Shown here in pieces: positions 7,687 to 15,500 of a stretch of 40,770 bases of DNA. The DNA lies in assembly GCF_900091845.1 (NCBI RefSeq), contig NZ_FMCI01000005.1:1-40770 (forward strand). Reading direction: 5' to 3'. The notes beneath the pieces were generated by a model. It searched no databases and was not told the origin of the DNA. It worked only from the letters and a program-made list of their open reading frames with translations. Each line of letters begins with the position of its first letter. Positions within the stretch are counted from its first letter, which is position 1. The stretch is from Streptomyces sp. SolWspMP-5a-2. GTDB taxonomy: Bacteria > Actinomycetota > Actinomycetes > Streptomycetales > Streptomycetaceae. The position numbers were made by a program, and so were the translations under genes.

Positions 7687-9201
7687 TCAGTGCATCCGGG
7701 CGTCGGTGTCGACGAGCGCCAGTTCGTGGCTGTGCAGGAGGTGCTGCACGATGAAGGATCGGCCGGCGACCTTCCACAGGCCGCGCCCTCGGTTGAGGTG
7801 GGCGATGGCGTCCATCTCGACGGAGGTCAGGCCGAGCAGGTAGGCCGCGGCGTGGAGCTGGTCGGTCTCCTGGCGGTAGATGATCCGGGTGGAGCAGTCC
7901 GCCAGGAGCCCCTCGGCCAGGGCGCGGCCCTGTGATCCGGCGTCGCCTGCGGTAAGCAGGTCGGACAGCCGGTGGATCACCATGAGGTTGGCGATGCCGA
8001 GGGCGCGGCTGAGCTTCCACTGGGCCTGCATCCGCTGAAGGAGCCCGACGTGCCGCATCAGGCGCCATGCCTCGTCATACACGATCCAGCGCTGGCCACC
8101 GCCAGGGTCGGAGAGCGCGGATTCCATCCATGCGGAAGCGCAAGTCATCGCGAGGACAAGGGCAGTGTCGTCTCCGGAGCCGCCGAGGCGGGACAGGTCG
8201 ATGGTGAGCATCGGCGCGTGCGGGTCGAAGGCGACGGTGGAGGGGGCGTCGAACATGCCGGCCAGGTCGCCGTGGACCAGGCGCCGCATGGCGTGGGCCA
8301 GGTCGCGGGCTGCTTCGCCGAGCTGGCCCGACATCATCCCGGCGGCCTCATCGAGGTCGGTCGGGTTGTTGAGGGTGACGGCGATGTCGCCGAGGAGCGG
8401 GGTGCGGTGGGTGTCGGCGGCGCGGGTGACGACGGCGTCGAGGGCGACGTCCAGGGCGGTGTGCTCCATGGGCATCAGGTCCCGGCCCAGTACGGTCCGG
8501 GCCAGGGAGCCGAGTAGGAGCAGGCGACGCTTGCGAATCTCGCCGACCCAGTCGGCCTCGGCTACGCTGTCCGGGCGCGGGGCTGCGTCCAGGGGGTTCA
8601 GGCGTCCGGGCAATCCGGGCCCGAGGGCGACGGACCGGCCGCCGAGGGCTTCGGCCACCGGCGTCCACTCGCCCTTCGGGTCGCACGGGACGTAGACGCG
8701 GTACCCGAAGGCGACCGACCGCAGCGCGAAAGACTTGGCCAGCGCGCTCTTGCCCTGGCCGATCACGCCAGCGAGCAGCAGGTTCGGGTTGGTGAACCCC
8801 TCGACCTTGCCGTACAGAGCGAACGGGTCGAAGACGAATGACGCCTCGGCGTGGACGTCGCGGCCGATGTAGATGCCCTCGGCGCCGAGTCCGCCTTCGG
8901 CGAGGAAGGGATAGGCGCCGGCCGCGACGGCGGTGGTCATGCGGTGGGCCGGAAGTTTCAGCCGGTTCCCGCGGGCGGAGGCGGGACCGGGGCGTCCGCT
9001 CGGTGGGTAGAGCGGGACGGGCATCTGCTGCTCGGGGAGGGTGCTTTCGCTCTGGTGGGCGCTGGCTTCGGCACGGGCTTTGGCGGCGGCCTCGGCGAGC
9101 TGGCGGCGTGCGGCCTTGCGGCTGGCGCGGTCGGTGCCGTGGGGGGTGAACAGCGGGCTGGCGGACGCGCGGCGGGCGCGACGGGCGGGCCGGTGGCTCA
9201 T
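7687..9201 (-). CDS. VirB4-type conjugation ATPase
   Basis: P-loop ATPase that energises assembly and substrate transfer of a type IV secretion system, acting at the inner face of the membrane. Residues 1-90 are a basic, Ala-rich extension. Walker A is GVIGQGKS at about 145-152 and Walker B WIVYDE at about 372-377, followed by a VirB4/TraC-like motif (SRALGIANLMVIHRLSDL, about 405). At 504 residues it is shorter than typical VirB4 proteins (600-850), mainly in the N-terminal domain. The ATG at 9201 is chosen over one at 9252 because the upstream stop is at 9230. It lies downstream of the VirB6- and PrgI-like genes, as expected in this kind of operon. Confidence 0.9.
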   Translation of the reverse strand: MSHRPARRARRASASPLFTPHGTDRASRKAARRQLAEAAAKARAEASAHQSESTLPEQQMPVPLYPPSGRPGPASARGNRLKLPAHRMTTAVAAGAYPFLAEGGLGAEGIYIGRDVHAEASFVFDPFALYGKVEGFTNPNLLLAGVIGQGKSALAKSFALRSVAFGYRVYVPCDPKGEWTPVAEALGGRSVALGPGLPGRLNPLDAAPRPDSVAEADWVGEIRKRRLLLLGSLARTVLGRDLMPMEHTALDVALDAVVTRAADTHRTPLLGDIAVTLNNPTDLDEAAGMMSGQLGEAARDLAHAMRRLVHGDLAGMFDAPSTVAFDPHAPMLTIDLSRLGGSGDDTALVLAMTCASAWMESALSDPGGGQRWIVYDEAWRLMRHVGLLQRMQAQWKLSRALGIANLMVIHRLSDLLTAGDAGSQGRALAEGLLADCSTRIIYRQETDQLHAAAYLLGLTSVEMDAIAHLNRGRGLWKVAGRSFIVQHLLHSHELALVDTDARMH

Positions 9202-9229
9202 CGGGGGCCCTCGATTCTGCGGGTGGTGC

Positions 9230-9691
9230 TCATCGCACGCAGGCCGTGGCATGCGGGCGGAGGTCGGTGGGGGTGGTCTTGCGGCGGACGACGCGTCCGG
9301 CGGCGAAGTGGCGTTGGCAGATCGTCAGCACGGGCGGGCCCTCGGGGAGCCGTTCCGGATGACAGGCGCTCGTCGCGGTGGTGACCTCGGTCGTGCCGGG
9401 CAGCAGATGGAAGGCGGCGTGGACTTCGGTGGTGACCTGCCAGAGCCTGGTGTGAGCGGCTGCCAGGTGGCGTCCGGCGGCCGGGTGCGGGGGCCGGGTG
9501 TGGTCGGCGAGCAGGTCCAGAAGCTGGAGCAGAGCGGTGAGGTGGGCGTGCAGGACATCGAGGTGCACCCGGTCCACGGGCCGGGGCGGGTCTGCGTCCG
9601 GCGGCGCCAGGGCTCGTGCGTGGTGGCGGATGCCGGCGCTCGCGGCGCGGAGGTAGGGGTGCGCGTCGTCGGGGCGCGGGGGAGAGGTCAA
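9230..9691 (-). CDS. His-rich helical protein of the conjugation operon, 153 aa
   Basis: TTG start at 9691 with AGGAAGG about 9 bases upstream. It sits between the SCO6880-like gene and virB4, where unassigned T4SS accessory genes are common. Helical, with many His (LDVLHAHLTALLQLLDLLAD, RHLAAAHTRLWQVTTEVHAA). The last 40 residues are mixed, with two Cys. No TM helix or signal peptide. The frame extends upstream without a stop to 9907 but only as Pro/Arg-rich sequence overlapping the preceding gene. Function unknown. Confidence 0.65.
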   Translation of the reverse strand: MTSPPRPDDAHPYLRAASAGIRHHARALAPPDADPPRPVDRVHLDVLHAHLTALLQLLDLLADHTRPPHPAAGRHLAAAHTRLWQVTTEVHAAFHLLPGTTEVTTATSACHPERLPEGPPVLTICQRHFAAGRVVRRKTTPTDLRPHATACVR

Positions 9692-9791
9692 AGGTGGTGG
9701 TCCTTCCTGCCGGTCGGCAGGGCGGCGACGGGTGTTCCGTCGCGGGTGATCCGGAGTGCAGTGGGCCAGGGCGTGCACGGGAACTGCTGGT

Positions 9792-11264
9792 TCACAGGGC
9801 GGTGCGGGCGAGCGGGAGCGCGGAGAGGGCGAAGGCGTCCGGCTGCTGGTAGTTGAGCCTGCGGAGATCGACTCCGGAGGTGACGGCGTGCGTCTCGATC
9901 TGAGCACAGGCGGCGTCCAGGAGGGCGTCGGTCTCGGCGGTGACGGTGACCAGGCCGGTCAGGGCCACGTCCGCGTGCCCGGCGATGAGCTGGCGTTCGC
10001 GGGTCTTGACGTCGGCGTACTCGACGGAATCCTCTTCGGAGTCGACCTGCCCGCGGCGGGCGCGTTCGTTGGCGTCGGCGATGATCGCGGCCTTTTTGCG
10101 CTGGACGTCCCTCAGAGCGGACTCGAGCCCCTGCGGCACATAAACAAGGGACAGGGTGCGGCGCACGCCGGCCGTGAACATGATCCCGTGCAGGAACCCT
10201 GCCCCCATCTCGGTGCGCGGCCAGTTCTCCACCCAGTAAGTCGCGTGCCGCGCGCTGTCGGTGGCGAGGCGGTCGTACTCCTCGAACTGCACGACGGGAC
10301 CGGCTGCTGCGGGGTCGGCCTCAGCGCGGCCGGTCTCGGACCACTGCTGGAGCGCGGCGAGCGCCTTTGGGTCGTAGGCGGTGCGGATGACGGCGGCGAT
10401 CTCCCGCGCGCTCAGCCATCCGGTGACCATCAGGCCGGCGTTGCGGGCGGCCTGGGCGATGGACGCGGTGGTCTGCTGCATGACGGTGAACGCCCCGGGC
10501 AGCCCTCCGCCGGCCTGGTTGATCAGGCGCCGGGCGGCCTTGAGGTCTAGGGAGATGGCGAGGTAGGTCTCGTGCGGAGCGGCGGCCGGGCCGGCCGAGG
10601 CGACCAGTTCGGAGTAGATCTGTCCGGCGACGGGGGTCTGGGGCTGCCCGTTCTGGGTCCAGTGGCGGGTGAGCGTGTCACCGCTGTCGGGCACGGTGCG
10701 CTCCAGCACCTGCACGGTGGCGACGTGCCCGGTGCGGGCGATACCTGCCAGCGCGCGCCCCCAGCTGCTCACGTTGTGGTTCTGGGTGGCCGGGTCGAGG
10801 AGGGCGAAGGCACGGCTGGTGACGCGGGCGATGGCGGTCAGGGTCTGCTGGTGCGGGTCGTGGGCGGCTGCGGCTCCGTTGGCGGAATCGCCGGGGGTGA
10901 CGACTTTGAGGGAAGCGGCGGTGCCGGGCAGATGGAGGAGGCCGTCCTGCCGGGGCCTGGTGACAGGCTGGGCGAGCCAGAGGGTCTGGCCGGTGTGGCG
11001 GCGGTGCGCGTACCGGGTGACGATCGGTGCCCAGTCGATGAGGGAGCGGCCGTGCCGGCGGATCGCGACGAGTGCACCGGATGCCGCCCACAGCGGTGCC
11101 AGGGCAACGGCGCCGAGCAACCCGGTGGAGATCACCGTCATCAGCAGCAGGGCCAGTGTGCAGGAGACGAGGACGAGCTGGGGCAGGGAGAGGCCGAGGA
11201 GGATGCCGCGGCGGCTCCGGTGAGGAAACTTCACCGTGACCGGGGCGACAGAAAGATCAGACAT
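9792..11264 (-). CDS. PrgI/VirB3-like conjugation protein (SCO6880-like), 490 aa
   Basis: The N-terminus (KFPHRSRRG, then two TM helices at about 22-45 and 47-68 within ILLGLSLPQLVLVS) resembles the PrgI/VirB3 family of T4SS inner-membrane proteins. The long cytoplasmic remainder (residues 80-490) matches what I recall of the SCO6880 family found in actinobacterial conjugative elements, including a C-terminal helix with many Glu and Lys (DVQRKKAAIIADANERARRG). I start at the ATG at 11264; the frame is open further upstream but only as Pro/Arg-rich antisense of the VirB6-like gene. PrgI-like proteins normally partner VirB4, encoded two genes downstream. Confidence 0.8.
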   Translation of the reverse strand: MSDLSVAPVTVKFPHRSRRGILLGLSLPQLVLVSCTLALLLMTVISTGLLGAVALAPLWAASGALVAIRRHGRSLIDWAPIVTRYAHRRHTGQTLWLAQPVTRPRQDGLLHLPGTAASLKVVTPGDSANGAAAAHDPHQQTLTAIARVTSRAFALLDPATQNHNVSSWGRALAGIARTGHVATVQVLERTVPDSGDTLTRHWTQNGQPQTPVAGQIYSELVASAGPAAAPHETYLAISLDLKAARRLINQAGGGLPGAFTVMQQTTASIAQAARNAGLMVTGWLSAREIAAVIRTAYDPKALAALQQWSETGRAEADPAAAGPVVQFEEYDRLATDSARHATYWVENWPRTEMGAGFLHGIMFTAGVRRTLSLVYVPQGLESALRDVQRKKAAIIADANERARRGQVDSEEDSVEYADVKTRERQLIAGHADVALTGLVTVTAETDALLDAACAQIETHAVTSGVDLRRLNYQQPDAFALSALPLARTAL

Positions 11265-11346
11265 GGGGGCGGATCCTGGAGGCGCGGGTGGAATTCGGGG
11301 GCGGGAGGTCGTGTACACGTCCCGCCCCCGAAAGTCGGGCGGGGGA

Positions 11347-12714
11347 TCAGAGGCCGGTCGGAGGCGGCGGAGCCGAGCCGCTCGACGCGGCGTCATGCGA
11401 GCCGGAGGACGGGGGTGCGCCCTGCAAAGGCGGTGTCGTTGTCGGCGGAGTGGTCTGCCATCCGCCGCCCTGGCCGGACGCGGCATTTGCGCCGGATCCG
11501 CCGGGTCCGGGGCTGCCTCCCACCTGGCCGCTGGTGTCGTCGGAAACGCTGGTCGGCGCGGGCTGGACGGCCTTCTCCAGGCCGGACTTGACAGCATCAC
11601 CGCCGGGTGAGCCTCCCGTTCCGCCGCCCTGCGCACCGTCCTTGCCTTCACCGCCACCGCCGGTCGGGTTGGCGGCGACGTCGCCGGGGAAGCCTCCGCC
11701 GGCATCGGGACCCTGCGGTGCGGCGCCCGCTCCGGCTGCGGCACCACCGGTGCCGGCGGTGGCCGCGGCTGCGGCGGCCTTGCGGGCGGCCTTCTCGGCG
11801 TGCGCCTTGGCGATCTGGGCCCCGGCGCCACCGGCACGGTGGATGGACTCGCCGTCGGTGCCGTCGGCCGCCCAGTGCACGAATTTGAAGACGGCGTACG
11901 GGCACAACAGCACCAGGACCATGATCACGATGCCGGACATGACGTCGGCGAGCGCGGCGATGCCGTCATTGGCTTCGGTCTTGCCCATGGCGGCGATACC
12001 GAGGACGAAGATGACGGTCATCAGGACCTTGGAGACGACGAGAGTGGCGGTGGCTTCGATCCAGCCCTTGCGCCAGCGCCGGGCGACTTCCCAGCCGCCG
12101 CCGGCGGAGGCGAAGACCGCGAGGGTGACCATGACGAGGATGCCGACCTTGCGGACCATCATCACGCACCAGTAGAGGAAGGCGCCGATGGCGGCGCCGA
12201 GCCCGGTGACGACCGGGACGAGCCAGCCGAGACCGGACAGCGCCCCGATTTGGCTGACCTTCACCACGCGGCGCACGGCCGATTCGATGTTCAGGTGTGC
12301 GGCTTTGAACAGGCCGTCGCTGACGGCGTCCACGACCTCGATGGCGACTGTGGTCAGGGCGATGGCGCAGAAGGCGAACAGGACTCCGGACGCGGTGCCC
12401 GTGAATGCTTGGGTAAGGGCTTGCCCGTCGCGTCTGATGGCGGCCCGGACCAGTTGTGCACAGAAGGTGGCGACCAGCAGGACCAGGCCCAGCGGCAACA
12501 GCATTTCGTAGTTGTCGCGGAACCACCCGGCGTTCAGATCGACCTCGGTGGTGGTGGTGACGGCTTCGGCGGCCAGGTCGGCTGCGGCGGCTGCCAGTTC
12601 ACCGGCGGACTTCGCCATCCAGTCACCGATGGCTTTGCCCGGGTCCGAGGCGAAGTCCACCGCGTCGCCGACGGCGCACAGTTTGTCCGCCAGGGGGAAA
12701 TCACAAAAACCCAC
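11347..12714 (-). CDS. VirB6/TrbL-like polytopic membrane protein, 455 aa
   Basis: Likely core channel component of the mating apparatus. Six hydrophobic segments at about 71-89, 107-128, 163-186, 190-206, 222-243 and 256-278 follow an N-terminal Cys-containing region. After residue 310 the protein is a long Gly/Ala/Pro/Ser-rich tail, as in many Gram-positive VirB6 homologues with extracellular tails. The GTG start at 12714 has a perfect AGGAGG, but that site is part of a short inverted repeat that could pair over it. Gene order (VirB8-like upstream, PrgI-like downstream) supports the call. Confidence 0.8.
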   Translation of the reverse strand: MGFCDFPLADKLCAVGDAVDFASDPGKAIGDWMAKSAGELAAAAADLAAEAVTTTTEVDLNAGWFRDNYEMLLPLGLVLLVATFCAQLVRAAIRRDGQALTQAFTGTASGVLFAFCAIALTTVAIEVVDAVSDGLFKAAHLNIESAVRRVVKVSQIGALSGLGWLVPVVTGLGAAIGAFLYWCVMMVRKVGILVMVTLAVFASAGGGWEVARRWRKGWIEATATLVVSKVLMTVIFVLGIAAMGKTEANDGIAALADVMSGIVIMVLVLLCPYAVFKFVHWAADGTDGESIHRAGGAGAQIAKAHAEKAARKAAAAAATAGTGGAAAGAGAAPQGPDAGGGFPGDVAANPTGGGGEGKDGAQGGGTGGSPGGDAVKSGLEKAVQPAPTSVSDDTSGQVGGSPGPGGSGANAASGQGGGWQTTPPTTTPPLQGAPPSSGSHDAASSGSAPPPPTGL

Positions 12715-12729
12715 GAGGAGTTACTCCTC
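12715..12729 (-). promoter_or_regulatory. ribosome-binding site inside a hairpin, VirB6-like gene
   Basis: GAGGAG-TAA-CTCCTC (minus strand) is a perfect 6-bp stem with a 3-base loop ending immediately before the GTG start. It includes most of the AGGAGG Shine-Dalgarno sequence, so translation of the VirB6-like gene may depend on ribosomes arriving from the upstream VirB8-like gene, whose stop is at 12751. Confidence 0.45.
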
Positions 12730-12750
12730 CTTTCGTGTCTCAGGCGCGGG

Positions 12751-13443
12751 TCACTGCGTGACGCTCGGTGCGATGGCGGCCAGGGTGCAGTCGTGGTTCG
12801 GGCGGCACTGGACGGCCAGGGTCACGGCGCGTTCCTCGGCTCCGCCGCCGCCCTTCTTCCAGCTGAGGGTCTGCTTGCCGTTGACGGTGACGACGTAGAT
12901 GTACGCCTCGGTGATCGCGGACGGATCCTCGGCCAGCGCCTGTTTGAACGCGCCGGGGTAGTGGCCTTCGGTGATGTGGGCGGTGGCGTGCTGGTCCTGG
13001 TCGGCCATCCGTGACCACAGCACGGGGTCGGGGACCTGGCCTGCGACCGAGGTCCAGTCGGCGTACTTGGTCTCGGTGGTCATCCAGGCGCGCATGCCGG
13101 CGAGTTGCTGGTCGCGGCTGGTGTCGCGGGTGTCGTAGGACCAGAGCATCTGGGCCGCTGCCTTGGCGTAGGCAACCGGCTCGGCGATCTGCGGCGGCTC
13201 GGGCACCGACCCGAACCCGGAGGAAGGCTTGGGAGCAGCCTCGAAGTGGGACGGGCCGCCCGTGGGAGCCGGTGGCGCGGCATCGGGAGTCTGCTGGCCG
13301 TTGCCACCGCCGGTCAGCAGGGCAACGACCCCGGCGAGGGCAAGCAAAACGGCGACAACGGTGGCGCCGATCGCGATGCGCTGGTTCGTCGACCAGCCCG
13401 AGCCGTACGAGGACAGCGAAGCGGAGGGGAAGCGTTTCCGCAT
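12751..13443 (-). CDS. VirB8-like conjugation protein, 230 aa
   Basis: One N-terminal TM helix (about 23-44, QRIAIGATVVAVLLALAGVV) with a basic cytoplasmic end, a Pro/Gly-rich linker (about 48-85), then about 140 residues that fit an NTF2-like VirB8/TcpC fold: helices in the first half (AYAKAAAQMLWSYDTR) and beta strands with a Cys pair near the end (CRPNHDC). VirB8 proteins bridge the membrane and the wall side of the T4SS. Its ATG at 13443 overlaps the TGA of the gene upstream (TGATG). Family assignment rests on topology and gene order. Confidence 0.65.
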   Translation of the reverse strand: MRKRFPSASLSSYGSGWSTNQRIAIGATVVAVLLALAGVVALLTGGGNGQQTPDAAPPAPTGGPSHFEAAPKPSSGFGSVPEPPQIAEPVAYAKAAAQMLWSYDTRDTSRDQQLAGMRAWMTTETKYADWTSVAGQVPDPVLWSRMADQDQHATAHITEGHYPGAFKQALAEDPSAITEAYIYVVTVNGKQTLSWKKGGGGAEERAVTLAVQCRPNHDCTLAAIAPSVTQ

Positions 13444-13757
13444 CAGTGGACCTGCGATCCCAGGCCGGAGAAGAAGGCCACGATGCCGTTCGCTGCACCC
13501 AGACCGAGGGCGGCGCCGGCGGCGACGACGGCGCCCTTCTTCCCGTTGGCCTCGGCCTGGTGTCCACCGGTGTGGTGGCCCCAGGCCCATACGCCGAGCG
13601 AGACGGCGAGGGCGCCGACAACGGCGATGATCCCGAACATGTTGATGCTGTTGACCACGTTCTTCAGCACGGCGAGGCCAGGCAACCCACCGCCTTTGGG
13701 CGTGATTCCTGGGTCGTAGGCGAGCTGGATGACGCGGTCTGCGAGAGGGACGGACAT
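13443..13757 (-). CDS. small two-TM membrane protein (DUF6112-like; VirB2-like position), 104 aa
   Basis: Two hydrophobic helices (about 39-59 and 74-97) separated by a short polar loop (GHHTGGHQAEANGKKG) match the size and topology of VirB2-type pilin subunits, and of the DUF6112 family as I recall it from streptomycete plasmids. ATG at 13757; AGGAG lies rather far upstream (about 13 bases). It is separated from the wall hydrolase gene by a 138-bp gap with a strong hairpin, and its stop overlaps the start of the VirB8-like gene. Pilin function is inferred only from shape and position. Confidence 0.65.
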   Translation of the reverse strand: MSVPLADRVIQLAYDPGITPKGGGLPGLAVLKNVVNSINMFGIIAVVGALAVSLGVWAWGHHTGGHQAEANGKKGAVVAAGAALGLGAANGIVAFFSGLGSQVH

Positions 13758-13854
13758 AGGTGGCGCAAGGCTCCTTGCATACGCGGGCCCGGCGAGGCCC
13801 AACCGGAAAGTGAAAGCGGAGGGAGAGGCGAGCGAAGGGCACGGAAGTGGCCGC

Positions 13855-13879
13855 GTCAGCCCGGCCCGCCCGGGCTGAC
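13855..13879 (-). terminator. hairpin between wall hydrolase gene and downstream conjugation genes
   Basis: GTCAGCCCGG and CCGGGCTGAC form a perfect 10-bp stem around a 5-base loop, 17 bases after the stop of the wall hydrolase gene. There is no U-tract, so it may be a Streptomyces-type weak terminator or an RNA-processing site that makes the hydrolase transcript more abundant than the rest. Confidence 0.5.
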
Positions 13880-13895
13880 ACCGGGCGGGGCGGCG

Positions 13896-15017
13896 TCAGA
13901 GGACGCGGCGGACGGCGAGAATGTCCCAGTCCTTGATCGGGGTGATCCGCACCGGCTTGGTGGTGCGCGGAGCCTCGATCACGAGGCCCTCGCCCATGTA
14001 CATGCCGACGTGCTCAGGCCGTGCGGCGGTACCGCGGCTGAAGATCAGGTCGCCAGGCTTGAGGTGAGCGGGCGAGACAGCCTTGCCTTCGTTGACCTGC
14101 GTGTATGTGGTGCGGGTGAGCGTGATGCCAGCATGGGCGTACGCCTGCTGCATCAGGCTGGAGCAGTCGCAGCGGCCCATGGGGTCGGGGCCGTGCGCGT
14201 TGGTGCAGGATCCGCCCCACTGGTAGAACGTGCCGAGCTGGTGCATCGCCCACTCGATGGCCTTACGGGCCTTCGCGTCGGCGTCCTTGGGGATCGAATA
14301 GCCCTTGGGGACGCTCCCTTCGGGGATGCGGCCGAAGCCGGAACCGTCCTGGCCCGGCGCGCAGCCGGTCGTACTGGTCGACGGCTTCTCGTCCTTGTCA
14401 TCCGTGGCATTCCCGGCGCCGGGGAAGGTCTTGACGACGGCGGCCTGCAGCGCGGTGGCCAGGTTCTCCCACTGCGCGTACGCGTCCGGCAGGCCAGACT
14501 TCTGCACGGCTTGGGCGGCCTGGGTGACGGTCATCTGCTGCCAGCCGTCCACCTTGAGTAAGTGCTTGAAAAACTGCTCGCTCGCGTAGGTTGGGTCGCG
14601 GATCTGCTGGGCGCTGCCCCACCCCTGGGACGGACGCTGCTGGAAGAGACCGAGGGAGTCGCGGTCCCCGTAGCCCAGGTTGCGCAGCCGGCTCTCCTGC
14701 ATCGCAGTGGCGAGCGCGATGATCTGTCCCTTCTTGGGAACGTCGAGCGAGAGGCCGGCGGCCACGATCGTCGCCGCGTTGGGGACCTGCTCGGCGGGCA
14801 GGTCCAGGCCCTCAATGGCAACGTCCTTGCCGGACGAGCCGTCGAGAATCTTGGTGACCTGCTCGGCGACCTTGTCGCTGTCGATGTCGGTCAGGCAGTT
14901 GCTGAAGGAGCTGCTGCTCTGTACGGCTTCGGCGGAGGAGGCGAGCATCATGCCGGTGCCGGCGAGCAGGATCGGAGAGAGGAAGACGACGCCGATGCCG
15001 GCGGCGAGTGCCTTCAA
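13896..15017 (-). CDS. bifunctional lytic transglycosylase / NlpC-P60 (C40) wall hydrolase, 373 aa
   Basis: VirB1-type enzyme that opens peptidoglycan locally for the mating channel. N-terminal hydrophobic segment (about 6-28, ending in ASSAEA) acts as signal or anchor. Residues 95-190 look like a lysozyme-like domain (LATAMQESRLRN with Glu108 as candidate catalytic residue; LGLFQQRPSQGWG). Residues 248-373 are the C40 domain: Cys285 in GRCDCSSL, His336 in RPEHVGMY. TTG start at 15017 shares bases with the TGA of a 20-codon leader ORF (TTGA), so it is probably translated by coupling; it has little Shine-Dalgarno sequence of its own. First large gene after the leftward promoter. Confidence 0.88.
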   Translation of the reverse strand: MKALAAGIGVVFLSPILLAGTGMMLASSAEAVQSSSSFSNCLTDIDSDKVAEQVTKILDGSSGKDVAIEGLDLPAEQVPNAATIVAAGLSLDVPKKGQIIALATAMQESRLRNLGYGDRDSLGLFQQRPSQGWGSAQQIRDPTYASEQFFKHLLKVDGWQQMTVTQAAQAVQKSGLPDAYAQWENLATALQAAVVKTFPGAGNATDDKDEKPSTSTTGCAPGQDGSGFGRIPEGSVPKGYSIPKDADAKARKAIEWAMHQLGTFYQWGGSCTNAHGPDPMGRCDCSSLMQQAYAHAGITLTRTTYTQVNEGKAVSPAHLKPGDLIFSRGTAARPEHVGMYMGEGLVIEAPRTTKPVRITPIKDWDILAVRRVL

Positions 15018-15076
15018 CCCGAGCGGACCGCTCGCCGGTCAGCGGGCTCGGGCATGGATGGGTGGTCAGACGTCAT
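15014..15076 (-). CDS. 20-codon leader ORF overlapping the wall hydrolase start
   Basis: ATG at 15076 with GAAGGA 8 bases upstream, then MTSDHPSMPEPADRRAVRSG and a TGA that overlaps the TTG start of the next gene (TTGA). The good ribosome site in front of the tiny ORF and the poor one in front of the big gene suggest it exists to feed ribosomes to the hydrolase gene. The peptide has no TM helix. Confidence 0.5.
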   Translation of the reverse strand: MTSDHPSMPEPADRRAVRSG

Positions 15077-15258
15077 GAACGAGTCCTTCGGGATGTGGTG
15101 TCCGGCGTGTCGCGTGCGCGAGGCGTGGTGGAAGGGCGCGGCAGCCGGGGTGGGCGATCGGAGGCGGGCAGGTGCGGGGGAGTTGCCGCTCGCTCTGCGC
15201 GGCCGTGCTGTGAGCTAGGTGTGGCGAGGATGTAGCCAGCGGCGGTGTGCGCCGGGCG

Positions 15259-15295
15259 GTTCAAAAACAGTAGGTGCGGATCGGCGGTTGACCAA
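15259..15295 (-). promoter_or_regulatory. leftward promoter of the conjugation block
   Basis: Minus strand: TTGGTC (15295-15290), 17-base spacer, TACTGT (15272-15267). Transcription would begin near 15260 and run into the leader ORF and T4SS genes. It mirrors the rightward promoter. The -35 region overlaps an 18-base element that recurs at 19065. Confidence 0.5.
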
Positions 15296-15313
15296 AAAGC
15301 TCGGCGTGAGGTG

Positions 15314-15324
15314 CCGGAAACCGG
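15314..15324. promoter_or_regulatory. central palindrome between divergent promoters
   Basis: CCGGAAACCGG lies exactly midway (axis 15319) between the two -35 boxes at 15290-15295 and 15343-15348. A regulator bound here could control both directions. No regulator gene is adjacent. Confidence 0.4.
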
Positions 15325-15342
15325 TACATCGATAAGGGCTTC

Positions 15343-15379
15343 TTGGTCGTCGGCGGATTCGCCTCTACAGTTTTTTGAC
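15343..15379 (+). promoter_or_regulatory. rightward promoter for methyltransferase and accessory genes
   Basis: TTGGTC (15343-15348), 17-base spacer, TACAGT (15366-15371), followed by a T-run. Same boxes and spacing as the leftward promoter; about 33 of 45 aligned bases match between the two. The rest of 15077-15500 holds no gene I can support. The predicted 5' leader to the methyltransferase start is about 120 bases. Confidence 0.5.
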
Positions 15380-15500
15380 TCCGCCTCGCCCTCCTCGGTC
15401 TGCGGCCACGGGCTTCTGTATGCCCAGTTCCGGCCCGCGAGGACGTTTGCGCGAGGGGGTGTTTCACTCCGCGATTCCGCACCCGAATAGGGGTTCCTCT

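Noticed and set aside
11800..13014. A 404-codon plus-strand frame
   Set aside because: Antisense to the VirB6-like gene, whose six membrane segments are clear.
13011..14561. A 516-codon open frame on the plus strand
   Set aside because: It lies antisense to the VirB8-like, two-TM and wall hydrolase genes, and its sequence is Gly/Arg/Val-rich without domains; it is a by-product of high G/C at third positions.
15014..15076. Leader ORF as a ribosome-stalling attenuator
   Set aside because: It has no run of rare or identical regulatory codons and no alternative hairpin pair or U-tract downstream; simple translational coupling explains the layout.
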